From positions 124,001 through 188,000 of the forward strand of contig JACVZW010000075.1 of the NCBI GenBank assembly GCA_014654775.1: 64,000 nt of DNA. Reading direction: 5' to 3'. Below the pieces are notes generated by a model. It did not search any database. It worked only from the letters and a program-made list of their open reading frames with translations, and was not told the origin of the DNA. Below are positions 52,993 through 62,188 of the stretch, one piece after another (within the stretch, counting starts at the first letter, position 1; every line of letters starts with the position of its first letter). The DNA is from Paracoccaceae bacterium (GTDB taxonomy: Bacteria; Pseudomonadota; Alphaproteobacteria; Rhodobacterales; Rhodobacteraceae). The translations under genes and the position numbers were made by a program.

Positions 52993-54008
52993 ATCCCGTC
53001 CGGCAGCATGGCATAGGCCCGGTCAATCGGAAGAAGAACGACCATCCGCCCGCCATCCTTGATGGTTCCCGCTGCGTCGCCTGCCTCGAGGCCGGTCCCG
53101 TAAAAGATATCGGCACGCTGCGGACCTTTTATCGCGCCTCCGGTATCCTGTGCGACCATCAGGCTTCGGATCGGGTCTGCGCCCGCCTTTTCGATCCAGA
53201 CAGGCGCGCCGAGCGGCGTGAAGGATGGATCGATGGCTATGGAACGGAAGGCTGTGATGGATCGGCCCATGGCGCCGATCGGTCCTTTCTCGGCGGGGAC
53301 GTCGTCGATCACGCGGAAGAAAACGTAGGAAGGGTTGATGTTCAGTAACTCGCTTCCGGCCTGGTTGCGGACATAGGATGCGATTTCCTGCGCCGAGACC
53401 TGATCCATGCTGTGCGTGCCGCGGCGGACCAGTTCCTGTCCTACTGACCGGTATGCATGCCCGTTGCGCCCCGCATAGCCGACGCGAACCACGCGGCCAT
53501 CGGGCATGCGGATCCGGCCTGATCCCTGAACTTGAAGGAAATAGACGTCGACCGGATCATCCAGCCATACCAGTTCCAGACCTCGGCCTCGCAAGATGCC
53601 AGCTTCAATGGCGGCGCGGCTATGGAAAACCTGACCATCCCGCAGTTCAGGCGGTCTGCGATAGATCGGCCAGGCAAATCGCGGGGTTCGAACCGGTGAT
53701 CCATCAAGCTCGGGTTCGAAGTAACCGGTGAAGAGCGCAGGCGGTTCGCCGATTACGACGGGCCGGAAAAACAGTTCAAAGAACTGGCGCGCCGACGCGG
53801 CGCTTGTGCCGGCATCTGCCGATAGATTGCAGATCGGCGTCCAGTCGGATTCCTTCATAAGATCGCAAGTCGCGCGAAAAGATTCCAGCGCGGCGCGGTG
53901 GTCGTCTTCTGCCCACCCTTCCAGATCGGCAAATCGCAGGATTTCGGCGGGGGCTTGGCTGGTCGTCATGGCGACCGCCAACATAGCCGCTGCTAGGGCC
54001 GCGCGCAT
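52989..54008 (-). CDS. mltA: Membrane-bound lytic murein transglycosylase A
   Basis: A 339-residue exported peptidoglycan-cleaving enzyme. A signal peptide is seen at 1-21 (MRAALAAAMLAVAMTTSQAPA), without a lipobox Cys, so it is probably soluble in the periplasm. The MltA domain shows TGYFEPELDGS, VYFLQVQGSGRIRMPDG and YAGRNGHAYRSVG; the C-terminal 3D domain has the Asp motif in VAQDTGGAIKGPQRADIFYG. It sits between the Tim44-like and Smr genes with stop/start overlaps on both sides (TGATG, ATGA). Confidence 0.92.
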   Translation of the reverse strand: MRAALAAAMLAVAMTTSQAPAEILRFADLEGWAEDDHRAALESFRATCDLMKESDWTPICNLSADAGTSAASARQFFELFFRPVVIGEPPALFTGYFEPELDGSPVRTPRFAWPIYRRPPELRDGQVFHSRAAIEAGILRGRGLELVWLDDPVDVYFLQVQGSGRIRMPDGRVVRVGYAGRNGHAYRSVGQELVRRGTHSMDQVSAQEIASYVRNQAGSELLNINPSYVFFRVIDDVPAEKGPIGAMGRSITAFRSIAIDPSFTPLGAPVWIEKAGADPIRSLMVAQDTGGAIKGPQRADIFYGTGLEAGDAAGTIKDGGRMVVLLPIDRAYAMLPDGM

Positions 54009-54673
54009 CAGTCTCCGGTGGCGACGAGTTGCCAGTTGGGATCATTCGATCCCATCTTGCGAGCAAAGGTCCAAATGTCGCGCTGACGCTTGATTTCGGT
54101 TGGGCTGCCTTCGACCACTTCTCCAGCCGCGTTCTTCACGACCGAGGTGAGTTCGCCCACGAAACGCACGGAAACCTCTGCCTCGCGCGAGTCACGATCA
54201 AAGGTTGCATCGTGCAGTGCCAGTTCGCGAAGGCCGACAAAGCTTGCCTCTACCTTCAGGCCCTGATCTTCGCGGTGACGGATCGCTTCGTCGAAGGTGT
54301 CGGCCACTTCGGGCGACAAGAAGCTGCGGACCTTGTCCACCTCGCCCTTCTCATAGGCCATGAGGATCATCTCGTAGGCACCACGAGCACCGGAGAGGAA
54401 GGACGAGACGTTGAAGCCGGGTTCGGCCATCTTCATCCCGGCAAGGGCCTTTGCGGCATCCGATCCATCGGCGACATGATCAGTGATGTCGCGGTCAGGG
54501 CCGCCTTCGATCACTTCGAAGTCACGGCGCGGCTTTGTGGCGGGGCGAACATCATCAAGGGGAATGGGCGGCTTTTCAAAGCCTTCCCGCGTCCCGAGAA
54601 CGGAACGCAGCTTCAGGATCAGGAATATGGCGATCCCGGCCAGAACCAGCAGCTGGATCAGGGAAGAACTCAT
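54008..54673 (-). CDS. Tim44-like domain protein
   Basis: A 221-residue membrane-anchored protein with an N-terminal helix (about 3-22, IQLLVLAGIAIFLILKL) and a C-terminal Tim44-like domain (about 80-220: FLSGARGAYEMILMAYEKGEVDKV, LSPEVADTFDEAIRHRE). Alphaproteobacterial relatives (TimA) are compared with mitochondrial Tim44; a role at the inner membrane is inferred. ATG 54673 has GAGG upstream. First gene of the Tim44-MltA-Smr operon. Confidence 0.87.
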   Translation of the reverse strand: MSSSLIQLLVLAGIAIFLILKLRSVLGTREGFEKPPIPLDDVRPATKPRRDFEVIEGGPDRDITDHVADGSDAAKALAGMKMAEPGFNVSSFLSGARGAYEMILMAYEKGEVDKVRSFLSPEVADTFDEAIRHREDQGLKVEASFVGLRELALHDATFDRDSREAEVSVRFVGELTSVVKNAAGEVVEGSPTEIKRQRDIWTFARKMGSNDPNWQLVATGD

Positions 54674-54816
54674 CGGAACCTCTAGGTGCATTGCCGCCAT
54701 GCGGCATGGCTTGGGGTTGGTATAAGTCGTGTCTGGCCCCTATGTAGGTGTCATGAGGGCGCGTGTCCATGCCGACACCCTGTGAAAGCCCTTGAAATGG
54801 CCAAGAGGACCGCTGA

Positions 54817-55302
54817 ATGCCTGCCATTGCCTTTCTTCTGCTCTGGCCGCTGATCGAGATCGGGCTTTTCGTTGTGGTCGGCGGAGCGATCGGTCTTTTG
54901 TGGACCATAGTGGTCGTCATCGGGTCGGGGATCGGCGGTATTGCGCTGCTGCGCCGACTGGGCTTGAGCACGGCAGAGCGCCTGCGGGGCGAGATGGGCC
55001 GGATGCGCGACCCCATCGGAGCGGCCGGTGACGGTGTGTTGCTGGCCTTGGCCGCGCTCTTGTTGATCCTGCCGGGGTTTCTCACCGATACGCTTGGCCT
55101 GCTGCTGCTATTACCTCCGTTGCGGCGGGCGCTGGTCGCAGCGATGGCGCGGCGCGTGACGGTGGCTTCGATGCAGTCCGATGAACCGGCGCGTCGCAGT
55201 GACGGCATTGTGATCGATGGCGAATTCGTCGAGGTCGACCACGGCGATCCGCGCGAGAGCGTGACACGGTCGAGCCCACCCTCGGGCTGGACAAGGCATT
55301 GA
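54817..55302 (+). CDS. fxsA: FxsA family membrane protein
   Basis: A 161-residue inner-membrane protein of the FxsA family. Four hydrophobic segments (about 5-20, 25-45, 75-95, 97-110) carry the usual pattern, including IAFLLLWPLIEIGLFVVVGG and LLLILPGFLTDTLGLLLLLP. The C-terminus is polar. It is divergent from the Tim44-like gene and 59 bp upstream of secB. Confidence 0.9.
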   Translation: MPAIAFLLLWPLIEIGLFVVVGGAIGLLWTIVVVIGSGIGGIALLRRLGLSTAERLRGEMGRMRDPIGAAGDGVLLALAALLLILPGFLTDTLGLLLLLPPLRRALVAAMARRVTVASMQSDEPARRSDGIVIDGEFVEVDHGDPRESVTRSSPPSGWTRH

Positions 55303-55361
55303 GGGGCAGAGCCCTTCCTGCTAGGAACGCGGCGACAAGAGTTCGACAGGGAGGGTCAGGG

Positions 55362-55862
55362 ATGGCCGAAGAGACAACTGCCGCCGAGGCCGGTTCCACG
55401 CAGGCGCAGCCGCAGATCCGAATGCAAGTTCTGGCACAGTTCATTCGTGACATGTCGTTCGAGAACATGGTCGCGAAGAAGGGCGTATCTTCCGGTGAAG
55501 TTCAGCCGGACATTCAAGTGGCCGTCAGCCTTGATGCACGCAAACGTCCCGTCGATCACCAGTACGACATCATTTCGAAGTATCGCTGCACATCAAAGAA
55601 CAAGACGAATGGCGAAACGCTGTTCCTTCTTGAGGTGGAATATGGTGCGATCTTCCATGTTGAGGGTGTTCCTGAAGAGCAACTACATCCTTTCCTTCTG
55701 ATCGAGTGTCCGCGTCTTGTGTTCCCCTTCGTGCGTCGGATCATCTCGGATGTGACGCGAGACGGTGGCTTCCCGCCGCTGAACATCGATACTGTGGATT
55801 TCGTGACGCTGTACCGTCAGGAACTGGCGCGACGTGCGCAGGCGCAATCAGCGGTCAACTGA
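55362..55862 (+). CDS. secB: Protein-export chaperone SecB
   Basis: A 166-residue cytoplasmic chaperone that holds preproteins unfolded and passes them to SecA. The core (about 18-155) has FIRDMSFENMVAKKG, FLLEVEYGAIFHVEGVPEE, LIECPRLVFPFVRRIISDVTRDGGFPPL and the acidic substrate groove. ATG 55362 is preceded by AGGGAGGGTCAGGG; the longer frame overlaps fxsA. A terminator follows. Confidence 0.96.
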   Translation: MAEETTAAEAGSTQAQPQIRMQVLAQFIRDMSFENMVAKKGVSSGEVQPDIQVAVSLDARKRPVDHQYDIISKYRCTSKNKTNGETLFLLEVEYGAIFHVEGVPEEQLHPFLLIECPRLVFPFVRRIISDVTRDGGFPPLNIDTVDFVTLYRQELARRAQAQSAVN

Positions 55863-55883
55863 CCATTTCTCCGATGCGGAAAT

Positions 55884-55912
55884 AGGCGCGCCCGGTCAGG
55901 CGCGCCTTTTCC
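55884..55912 (+). terminator. Terminator of secB, overlapping the dnaQ 3' end
   Basis: A 9-bp perfect stem AGGCGCGCC (55884-55892) with GGCGCGCCT (55899-55907), 6-nt loop, then TTTT. The dnaQ stop codon lies in its loop, so the end of dnaQ is read across the same hairpin. Confidence 0.85.
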
Positions 55913-56600
55913 ATATGGCAGCGTCGCCCAGCTTTGCGACAAAGGAAACATGGGCTGCGGCCTCTTCCTCCGTCAGGCGCGGGGCGAGCGGCTGGGGACG
56001 CGGACGGGCGCGCCAGACTTCGGCAGGTGTGCTGGATTTGGTCTGGCTGGAGATAGTGGTTTCGGCGGCTGCCAAGGCAAAGTCGGGCTGCCTTCCTCCG
56101 ATGAGTTCGAGATAGACTTCGGCGAGAATCTCGCTGTCGAGGAGCGCTCCGTGTTTTTCGCGTGCCGAATTGTCGACACCGAAGCGGCGGCAGAGCGCAT
56201 CGAGTGACGCAGGGGAGCCGGGAAACTTCTTGCGGGCAACGGCCACGGTATCGAGGGCGCGGTTCAGCGGCAGGGTCGGGAAACCCGCCGCCTCTAGCTC
56301 GGCATTGAGGAATTTCATGTCGAAGGAAGCGTTGTGGATCACCAGCCGTGCGTCGCCAATGAATTCCAGAAAGGCCGGTGCGATGGTCTTGAACAGGGGT
56401 TTGTCGCGCAGGAAATCATCGCCGAGCCCATGCACATCAAACGCCTCCTTCGGCATGGCGCGCTGGGGATTGATGTACTGATGATAGGTGCGCCCCGTGG
56501 GCAGTTGGTTGAACAACTCGACTGCGCCGATCTCGACAATCCGGTGTCCCTCTGCGGGTTCCAGACCTGTGGTTTCGGTGTCCATCACGATTTCACGCAT
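55896..56600 (-). CDS. dnaQ: DNA polymerase III epsilon subunit (proofreading exonuclease)
   Basis: A 234-residue DEDDh 3'-5' exonuclease. Exo I is MDTETTGLEP (Asp7, Glu9), Exo II VIHNASFDMKFL and Exo III REKHGALLDSEILAEVY; the C-terminal tail would bind the polymerase alpha subunit. The start overlaps coaE by 8 bp. It belongs to the minus-strand maf-aroE-coaE-dnaQ block beside the probable oriC. Confidence 0.95.
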   Translation of the reverse strand: MREIVMDTETTGLEPAEGHRIVEIGAVELFNQLPTGRTYHQYINPQRAMPKEAFDVHGLGDDFLRDKPLFKTIAPAFLEFIGDARLVIHNASFDMKFLNAELEAAGFPTLPLNRALDTVAVARKKFPGSPASLDALCRRFGVDNSAREKHGALLDSEILAEVYLELIGGRQPDFALAAAETTISSQTKSSTPAEVWRARPRPQPLAPRLTEEEAAAHVSFVAKLGDAAIWKRRA

Positions 56601-57186
56601 CCCGATACTCCCTGATATGGGCGATCAACGCACGTACGCAGGCGCGAGCTGAATCGAGGCTGAGGGTTTCGATGATATGGGTTGTGCGTGACCGTTTTTC
56701 TGCATCCGGCATCTGGCGCGCGAGGATGGCGGCGAACTGTTCCTCCGTCATGCCCGGGCGCGCCATGACTCGTGCCCGCTGCAGCGTGGCAGGCGCGGTG
56801 ACCAAAAGGGTGGCGTCCATCTCCGACTCGGTCCCCTTCTCGAAGAGCAGAGGAATGTCTAGGACAACGATGTCCGAACGGGCCTGCGAAAGGAAAACGG
56901 CACGGTCATCGGCGACGAGTGGATGAACGATGGATTCGAGGCGGCGAAGGGCGGTCGTATCGGTTGCGATCCAATGCTTCAGCACTGTGCGATCTATCGC
57001 ATCAGCCTTCAACGCGCCGGGATAGAGCCTTGAGACCGGAGCGACCGCCGCACCGCCCGCTGCATAGAGGCTATGGACTGCTGCATCGGCGTCCCAAACC
57101 GGAATACCTTCCTGAGCGAAAAGGGCGGCCGTCGTCGACTTTCCCATCCCGATGGAACCGGTAAGGCCGAGGCGGTAGGGCATCAT
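56593..57186 (-). CDS. coaE: Dephospho-CoA kinase
   Basis: A 197-residue P-loop kinase for the last step of coenzyme A synthesis. The P-loop is LTGSIGMGKSTTAALF (about 8-23), followed by PVWDADAAVHSLY, IVLDIPLLFEKGTESEMDATLLV and the LID-region QRARVMARPGMTEEQF. Two adjacent ATG codons are possible; the first overlaps the aroE stop as ATGA. Confidence 0.95.
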   Translation of the reverse strand: MMPYRLGLTGSIGMGKSTTAALFAQEGIPVWDADAAVHSLYAAGGAAVAPVSRLYPGALKADAIDRTVLKHWIATDTTALRRLESIVHPLVADDRAVFLSQARSDIVVLDIPLLFEKGTESEMDATLLVTAPATLQRARVMARPGMTEEQFAAILARQMPDAEKRSRTTHIIETLSLDSARACVRALIAHIREYRDA

Positions 57187-58022
57187 GCCGAAAGGACTGC
57201 ACTGCGCGTTGCATCATCCACATCCGGACGCTGCCCGAACCAGCGTTCAAACCCGGGTGCCGCCTGATGCAGAAGCATACCCAGACCGTCGACTACGGTG
57301 GCGCCGCGTTCTTCAGCCTCGATCAGGAATTGCGTCTTGAGCGGGGTATAGACGAGATCGGTGACCAGCGCATGGGGCGAAAGGGCGCCGAGCGGAAGCA
57401 CAAGGTCGGGCTTTCCGGTCATGCCCAGTGACGTCGTGTTCACCACCGTCGCAGCGTCTTCGATCATCGCTTCGGCCTGAACCCATTCATGGACATGGAC
57501 CTTGGCTCCGAAATCGGACCGAAGGGCATCTGCGCGGGCACGCGTCCGGTTGGCGAGGCGAATTTCCGGAACGCCAACCTCGATCAGAGCGGCAATGACA
57601 GCACGCGCAGCCCCACCTGCCCCGAACACCGCCGCCGGACCAGCGGAGGGTACCCAATGCGGCGCGCCCTGTCTGAGATTGGCGATGAATCCTGCACCAT
57701 CCGTATTGTCGGCCTGTATCTTTCCATCCTTGCGGAAGATGAGGGTATTGGCCGCACCGATCAGCGCTGCGCGGTCGGTGATGACATCGGCGATGTTGAG
57801 GACTGCCTCCTTGTGGGGAATCGTCACATTGGCACCGACGAAGCCCATCTTCGGCATCATCCGCAGCACCTGTTCAAGATCGACCTGCGCAACATCCATC
57901 GGAATGTAGAAGCCCTTGATGCCATAGCGTTTCAGCCAATAGCCGTGCAGCGCGGGCGAGCGGCTGTGCGCGATGGGCGAACCGATGACGGCAGCCAATG
58001 GAATGCGGGGGTGATCGGTCAT
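57183..58022 (-). CDS. aroE: Shikimate dehydrogenase
   Basis: A 279-residue NADPH-dependent enzyme of aromatic amino acid synthesis, reducing 3-dehydroshikimate. Motifs: [17 protein letters not shown] (substrate serines), NVTIPHK with catalytic Lys71, ADNTDGAGF with catalytic Asp108, and the NADPH site [19 protein letters not shown]-type overlap with coaE downstream; it also overlaps the maf stop region by 4 bp. Confidence 0.96.
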   Translation of the reverse strand: MTDHPRIPLAAVIGSPIAHSRSPALHGYWLKRYGIKGFYIPMDVAQVDLEQVLRMMPKMGFVGANVTIPHKEAVLNIADVITDRAALIGAANTLIFRKDGKIQADNTDGAGFIANLRQGAPHWVPSAGPAAVFGAGGAARAVIAALIEVGVPEIRLANRTRARADALRSDFGAKVHVHEWVQAEAMIEDAATVVNTTSLGMTGKPDLVLPLGALSPHALVTDLVYTPLKTQFLIEAEERGATVVDGLGMLLHQAAPGFERWFGQRPDVDDATRSAVLSA

Positions 58023-58615
58023 GCGGGAATGAAACCCCGCTGCGAGAGATAGTTCAAGAGTGGCAGCAAAGGTAGGCCGAGAATGGTGAAATGGTTCCCG
58101 TCGACAGCTGCAAAGAGACGCGCCCCTTCACGTTCGAGCTGATAGGCACCAACGCTGTGGCGGATGTCGTCCCAGTTCCGCGCAACATAATCGTCTAGAA
58201 ATCCGTCCGAAAAGGATCGCATTGTCAAACTCGCCTCTTCCACATGACGCCAAATCGGCTTTGCCTGATCATATAGCACGACCGCAGAGACAAGCCTGTG
58301 TGTACGACCACGAAGCCTTTGCAGTTGTGACCGAGCCGCATCGGGGGTTTCGGGTTTTCCCCAGATCTCGCCATCAAGTTTGAGAACCTGATCGGACCCG
58401 ATGACAAGGCTGGACGGATGCCGTTCAGCCAGCTTGCGCGCCTTCATCTCTGCCAAGGTATCAGCGATATCGCGATGCTTGGCACCTTCTGCCTGAAGCG
58501 CGGCGCGGATCGTGTCTTCGTCCACGCGCGCGGGCAGTGCATCCACCGTAACGCCGGCATTTTCAAGCAACTGGCGGCGTATCGTGGAAGCGGAGGCCAG
58601 AATGATATGCGGCAT
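58019..58615 (-). CDS. maf: Maf-like nucleotide pyrophosphatase
   Basis: A 198-residue Maf/YceF family house-cleaning NTP pyrophosphatase. The signature [18 protein letters not shown] (about 4-21) and [18 protein letters not shown], with the [18 protein letters not shown] core, are present. Which modified nucleotide it removes is not certain. ATG 58615 gives the canonical start; the frame further upstream enters the probable oriC. It is the first minus-strand gene left of that region. Confidence 0.92.
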   Translation of the reverse strand: MPHIILASASTIRRQLLENAGVTVDALPARVDEDTIRAALQAEGAKHRDIADTLAEMKARKLAERHPSSLVIGSDQVLKLDGEIWGKPETPDAARSQLQRLRGRTHRLVSAVVLYDQAKPIWRHVEEASLTMRSFSDGFLDDYVARNWDDIRHSVGAYQLEREGARLFAAVDGNHFTILGLPLLPLLNYLSQRGFIPA

Positions 58616-59027
58616 GGGGGCGATCCTGTGGAAACTCCGCTTTTGTTCCTGCGGCTGGACTGTGTCGTATGTCCCTTGCGCTGGTGGCCACCAGACGGGA
58701 CTGTGGATGTTTCGTCGACCCGGGGAAAATTGTCCACATGTGTGCGACAGTGCCAAACTGGGCGGGAGAACCTGTTGTCCCGTCCTTCATTGTGATCGGC
58801 TGTGGGTGTTTCTGTCGAATGATTTTCGCATAATCTATTGTTTTTATTCTGATTTACTCGAATCTTTCAGAGAGGTCTCAAGTTATCCTAGCTTGATCCA
58901 CAGGTCTTTCACTGTGGAAGGAATCCGGGAGGAACCGTGAAATTCCGCTTTCCACAGGCCCTGCATCATCATTCTCTTTTCTAATCTTATTGTTAAGAAG
59001 AAGAGGGTTACGAACGGGGATGGCAAG
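58616..59027. other. oriC: Probable chromosomal replication origin (oriC)
   Basis: A 412-bp gap with no gene, visibly more AT-rich than its surroundings, especially 58815-58870 and 58970-59000. DnaA-box-like 9-mers: TTGTCCACA at 58730-58738 and TGATCCACA at 58894-58902 (one mismatch each to TTATCCACA), TGTGGATGT at 58702-58710, TGTGGAAAC at 58627-58635 and CTTTCCACA at 58948-58956 (two mismatches each). GANTC sites occur at 58859-58864 and 58921-58925. Flanking genes point away on both sides (maf block minus, hemJ-rho-mnmE-mnmG plus), and this gene neighbourhood is the origin region in other alphaproteobacteria. Confidence 0.75.
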
Positions 59028-59477
59028 ATGAGCGACTTTCTGGCGGATTGGTATCTCTGGACCAAGGCGCTTCATGTGGTGTCGGTCATCTCGTGGATGG
59101 CAGGGCTGTTCTACCTGCCGAGGCTCTTTGTGTATCACGTGGAAGTCGTGGAATCCGGAACCTCGACCGACGATTTGTTCCAGGCGATGGAGCGGCGCCT
59201 TCTGCGTGCAATCATGAACCCGGCAATGGTCGCCACATGGGTCTTCGGGCTTGCGCTGGTCTTCACGCCGGGCATCGTGGTGTGGTCGGAGATCTGGCCC
59301 TGGGCGAAGGCAATTGCCGTTCTTGGGATGACCTGGTTCCATCATTGGCTTGGATTGCGCCGAAAGGATTTCATGTCAGGCCGGAATGTCCTGACGGGGC
59401 GCCAGTATCGGATGATGAACGAGGTGCCGACGCTCTTGATGCTTGTGATCGTGTTTTCGGTGATCGTGAAGTTCTGA
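59028..59477 (+). CDS. hemJ: Protoporphyrinogen oxidase HemJ
   Basis: A 149-residue four-helix membrane protein of the HemJ (UPF0093) family that oxidises protoporphyrinogen IX. Haem-ligand His16 lies in WTKALHVVSVISWMAGLFYLPRLFVYH; conserved ERRLLRAIMNPAM and GRNVLTGRQYRMMNEVPT follow. ATG 59028 starts right after the probable oriC. A CopD-like relation is distant; the length and motifs favour HemJ. Confidence 0.9.
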   Translation: MSDFLADWYLWTKALHVVSVISWMAGLFYLPRLFVYHVEVVESGTSTDDLFQAMERRLLRAIMNPAMVATWVFGLALVFTPGIVVWSEIWPWAKAIAVLGMTWFHHWLGLRRKDFMSGRNVLTGRQYRMMNEVPTLLMLVIVFSVIVKF

Positions 59478-59614
59478 CCGTTCACCGCTATCGTTGACTT
59501 TCGCGCCCGTCCTTCGTATCTGCCAAGATGCAGGGCCGTCCGGTCCAAGGCATTTTCCACCTGACCGACCGACGTGAACACGCCCAAGGCGTGCACCTTC
59601 AGGATTTTCTGATC

Positions 59615-60886
59615 ATGACAACCGAACGCCTGAACCTCTCCGACCTCAAGGCAAAGACGCCTGCCGATCTTTTGGCTATGGCGGAAGAGTGGGAGATTGA
59701 GAACGCGCCTTCCATGCGGAAGGGCGAGATGATGTTCCAGATTTTGAAGGAACATGCTGAGGAAGGGTTCGAGATCGGCGGGGACGGCGTTCTTGAAGTG
59801 CTGCAGGACGGTTTTGGCTTTCTTCGGAGCCCGGAGGCGAACTACCTGCCAGGTCCAGATGACATTTATGTAAGCCCGGAGATGATACGCCAGTTTTCCC
59901 TGCGGACGGGGGATTCCATCGAAGGCGTGATTCAAGCTCCGCGAGAGAATGAGCGGTATTTCAGCCTCGTTAAGGCAACGAAAATCAATTTTGACGACCC
60001 GGAGAAAGCCCGTCACAAGGTGCATTTCGATAACCTTACGCCGCTTTATCCAGACGAGCGGCTGAAGATGGAGATCGAGGATCCGACCATCAAGGACCGC
60101 TCTGCACGGATCATCGATCTTGTCTGCCCGATCGGGAAAGGACAGCGCGCCCTGATCGTTGCACCGCCGCGGACAGGCAAGACCGTTCTGCTACAGAACA
60201 TCGCGCATTCGATCGAAAAGAATCATCCGGAATGCTATCTTATCGTCCTGCTGATCGATGAGCGGCCGGAAGAAGTGACCGACATGCAGAGGTCGGTGAA
60301 AGGAGAGGTCGTTTCGTCGACCTTCGATGAACCGGCGACACGGCATGTGGCCGTTGCGGAAATGGTCATCGAGAAGGCCAAGCGTCTTGTGGAGCACAAG
60401 CGGGATGTTGTGATCCTTCTCGACTCTATCACTCGTCTTGGCAGGGCCTTCAATACAGTGGTGCCGTCCTCTGGCAAGGTTCTGACCGGTGGCGTCGATG
60501 CAAATGCCCTGCAGCGGCCGAAGCGGTTCTTTGGCGCGGCGCGGAATATCGAGGAGGGTGGATCGCTTACCATCATTGCAACGGCGCTGATCGATACCGG
60601 CAGCAGGATGGATGAAGTCATTTTCGAAGAGTTCAAGGGAACGGGTAACAGCGAGATTGTGCTGGACCGGAAGGTCGCAGATAAGCGCGTCTTCCCTGCG
60701 ATTGACATTCTGAAGTCGGGAACTCGAAAAGAAGACCTTTTGGTCGACAAGATCGACCTGCAGAAGACCTATGTCCTGCGCAGAATCCTGAACCCGATGG
60801 GGACGACCGATGCGATCGAGTTCCTTCTGTCGAAGCTGAAGCAAACCAAGACAAATTCGGAGTTCTTCGATTCAATGAACACATAA
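59615..60886 (+). CDS. rho: Transcription termination factor Rho
   Basis: A 423-residue hexameric RNA helicase. The N-terminal RNA-binding domain ([15 protein letters not shown], then the cold-shock-like part with [22 protein letters not shown]) is followed by the P-loop [16 protein letters not shown] (about 183), [16 protein letters not shown] and the Q/R-loop region [23 protein letters not shown] 59615 has AGGA upstream. Gene order rho-mnmE-mnmG is typical near the alphaproteobacterial origin. Confidence 0.96.
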   Translation: MTTERLNLSDLKAKTPADLLAMAEEWEIENAPSMRKGEMMFQILKEHAEEGFEIGGDGVLEVLQDGFGFLRSPEANYLPGPDDIYVSPEMIRQFSLRTGDSIEGVIQAPRENERYFSLVKATKINFDDPEKARHKVHFDNLTPLYPDERLKMEIEDPTIKDRSARIIDLVCPIGKGQRALIVAPPRTGKTVLLQNIAHSIEKNHPECYLIVLLIDERPEEVTDMQRSVKGEVVSSTFDEPATRHVAVAEMVIEKAKRLVEHKRDVVILLDSITRLGRAFNTVVPSSGKVLTGGVDANALQRPKRFFGAARNIEEGGSLTIIATALIDTGSRMDEVIFEEFKGTGNSEIVLDRKVADKRVFPAIDILKSGTRKEDLLVDKIDLQKTYVLRRILNPMGTTDAIEFLLSKLKQTKTNSEFFDSMNT

Positions 60887-60913
60887 GTGTTTTGAATCAA
60901 AAGGTTGTGAGCA

Positions 60914-62188
60914 ATGGACACGATCTATGCCTTGGCCAGTGCTCGTGGCAAGGCGGGTGTAGCTGTACTGCGTTTGTCCGGGCCCCGGTCGCATGAGGCA
61001 GTGGTGGCCTTCGCGGGCGCCTGTCCTGAACCCCGTATCGCTTCGCTTAGAACGCTTCGTTGGCAGGGGGAGGTCCTAGATCAGGCGCTGGTCGTGGTCT
61101 TTTCGGAGGGGCGCAGCTTTACAGGTGAAGCGTCCGCGGAGTTTCATCTTCATGGCTCGCAGGCAGTGATCCAGTCTGTTCTTCGTGCGCTGGGCGAGAT
61201 GCCGGGGCTGCGATTGGCTGAGGCCGGGGAGTTCACACGACGGGCGTTGGAGAATGGTCGGCTTGATCTGACGCAAGTTGAAGGGCTAGCCGATCTTATC
61301 GATGCCGAGACGGAAGCCCAGCGTCGACAGGCACAGCGGGTCTTGTCGGGCGCAGTCGGTCGGAAGGCGGAGTCCTGGCGAGGGCGGCTGATCCGCGCGG
61401 CGGCATTGATCGAGGCCACAATCGACTTTGCGGATGAAGATGTGCCGGTGGATGTTGGGCCGGAAGTAATCGCCCTGATTGATGCGGTGGCAGGAGAACT
61501 CAAGTCCGAGATGGCGGGGAGCAAGGCAGCGGAGCGTATACGGGACGGTTTCGAAGTGGCAATCGTTGGGGCACCGAATGCCGGAAAGTCGACCCTTCTC
61601 AATGCTTTGGCAGGACGTGAAGCTGCGATAACCTCGGAGATCGCAGGGACGACCCGGGACGTGATCGAGGTCCGGATGAGCATAGATGGTTTAGCTGTGA
61701 CGATTCTGGATACAGCAGGCCTTCGCGAAACGTCGGATGTTGTAGAACGCATGGGGGTGGATCTGGCACTGCGGCGTGCCAGAGACGCTGATCTTCGCGT
61801 GTTCCTGATGAGTGATGAACCTATGCCAGAACTGAGCCCGCTGACCGACGACATCGTGGTACGAGGGAAGGCTGATCTCGGGGGGCAAGGCGTTTCCGGA
61901 TTGACGGGGCAAGGTGTGGCAAGCTTGCTTGAGGACATCGGATCGCGTCTGGGTCAGCGTGTTGCGGGTGCTGCCACCGTCACGAGAGAGCGGCATCGCC
62001 TCGCTGTGGAACGTGCGATCAGGTCTTTGGAATCGGCGAGGCTTGAGGTAGAGAGGGGCGCAGTACGGGCGGAGATCGCTGCAGACGATCTGCGGGTCGC
62101 GATCAGGGCGCTCGAGTCTCTGGTCGGGAGGGTCGACGTTGAGTCCCTTTTGGACGAGATCTTCTCGAGTTTCTGCATTGGGAAATGA
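60914..62188 (+). CDS. mnmE: tRNA modification GTPase MnmE
   Basis: A 424-residue GTPase acting with MnmG to make 5-(carboxy)aminomethyl-uridine at tRNA wobble U34. N-terminal formyl-THF domain ([21 protein letters not shown]); G domain with P-loop [14 protein letters not shown] (about 217-230), switch [10 protein letters not shown] and DTAGLRET; C-terminal CIGK at 421-424, where Cys is essential. It overlaps mnmG by ATGA. Confidence 0.96.
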   Translation: MDTIYALASARGKAGVAVLRLSGPRSHEAVVAFAGACPEPRIASLRTLRWQGEVLDQALVVVFSEGRSFTGEASAEFHLHGSQAVIQSVLRALGEMPGLRLAEAGEFTRRALENGRLDLTQVEGLADLIDAETEAQRRQAQRVLSGAVGRKAESWRGRLIRAAALIEATIDFADEDVPVDVGPEVIALIDAVAGELKSEMAGSKAAERIRDGFEVAIVGAPNAGKSTLLNALAGREAAITSEIAGTTRDVIEVRMSIDGLAVTILDTAGLRETSDVVERMGVDLALRRARDADLRVFLMSDEPMPELSPLTDDIVVRGKADLGGQGVSGLTGQGVASLLEDIGSRLGQRVAGAATVTRERHRLAVERAIRSLESARLEVERGAVRAEIAADDLRVAIRALESLVGRVDVESLLDEIFSSFCIGK

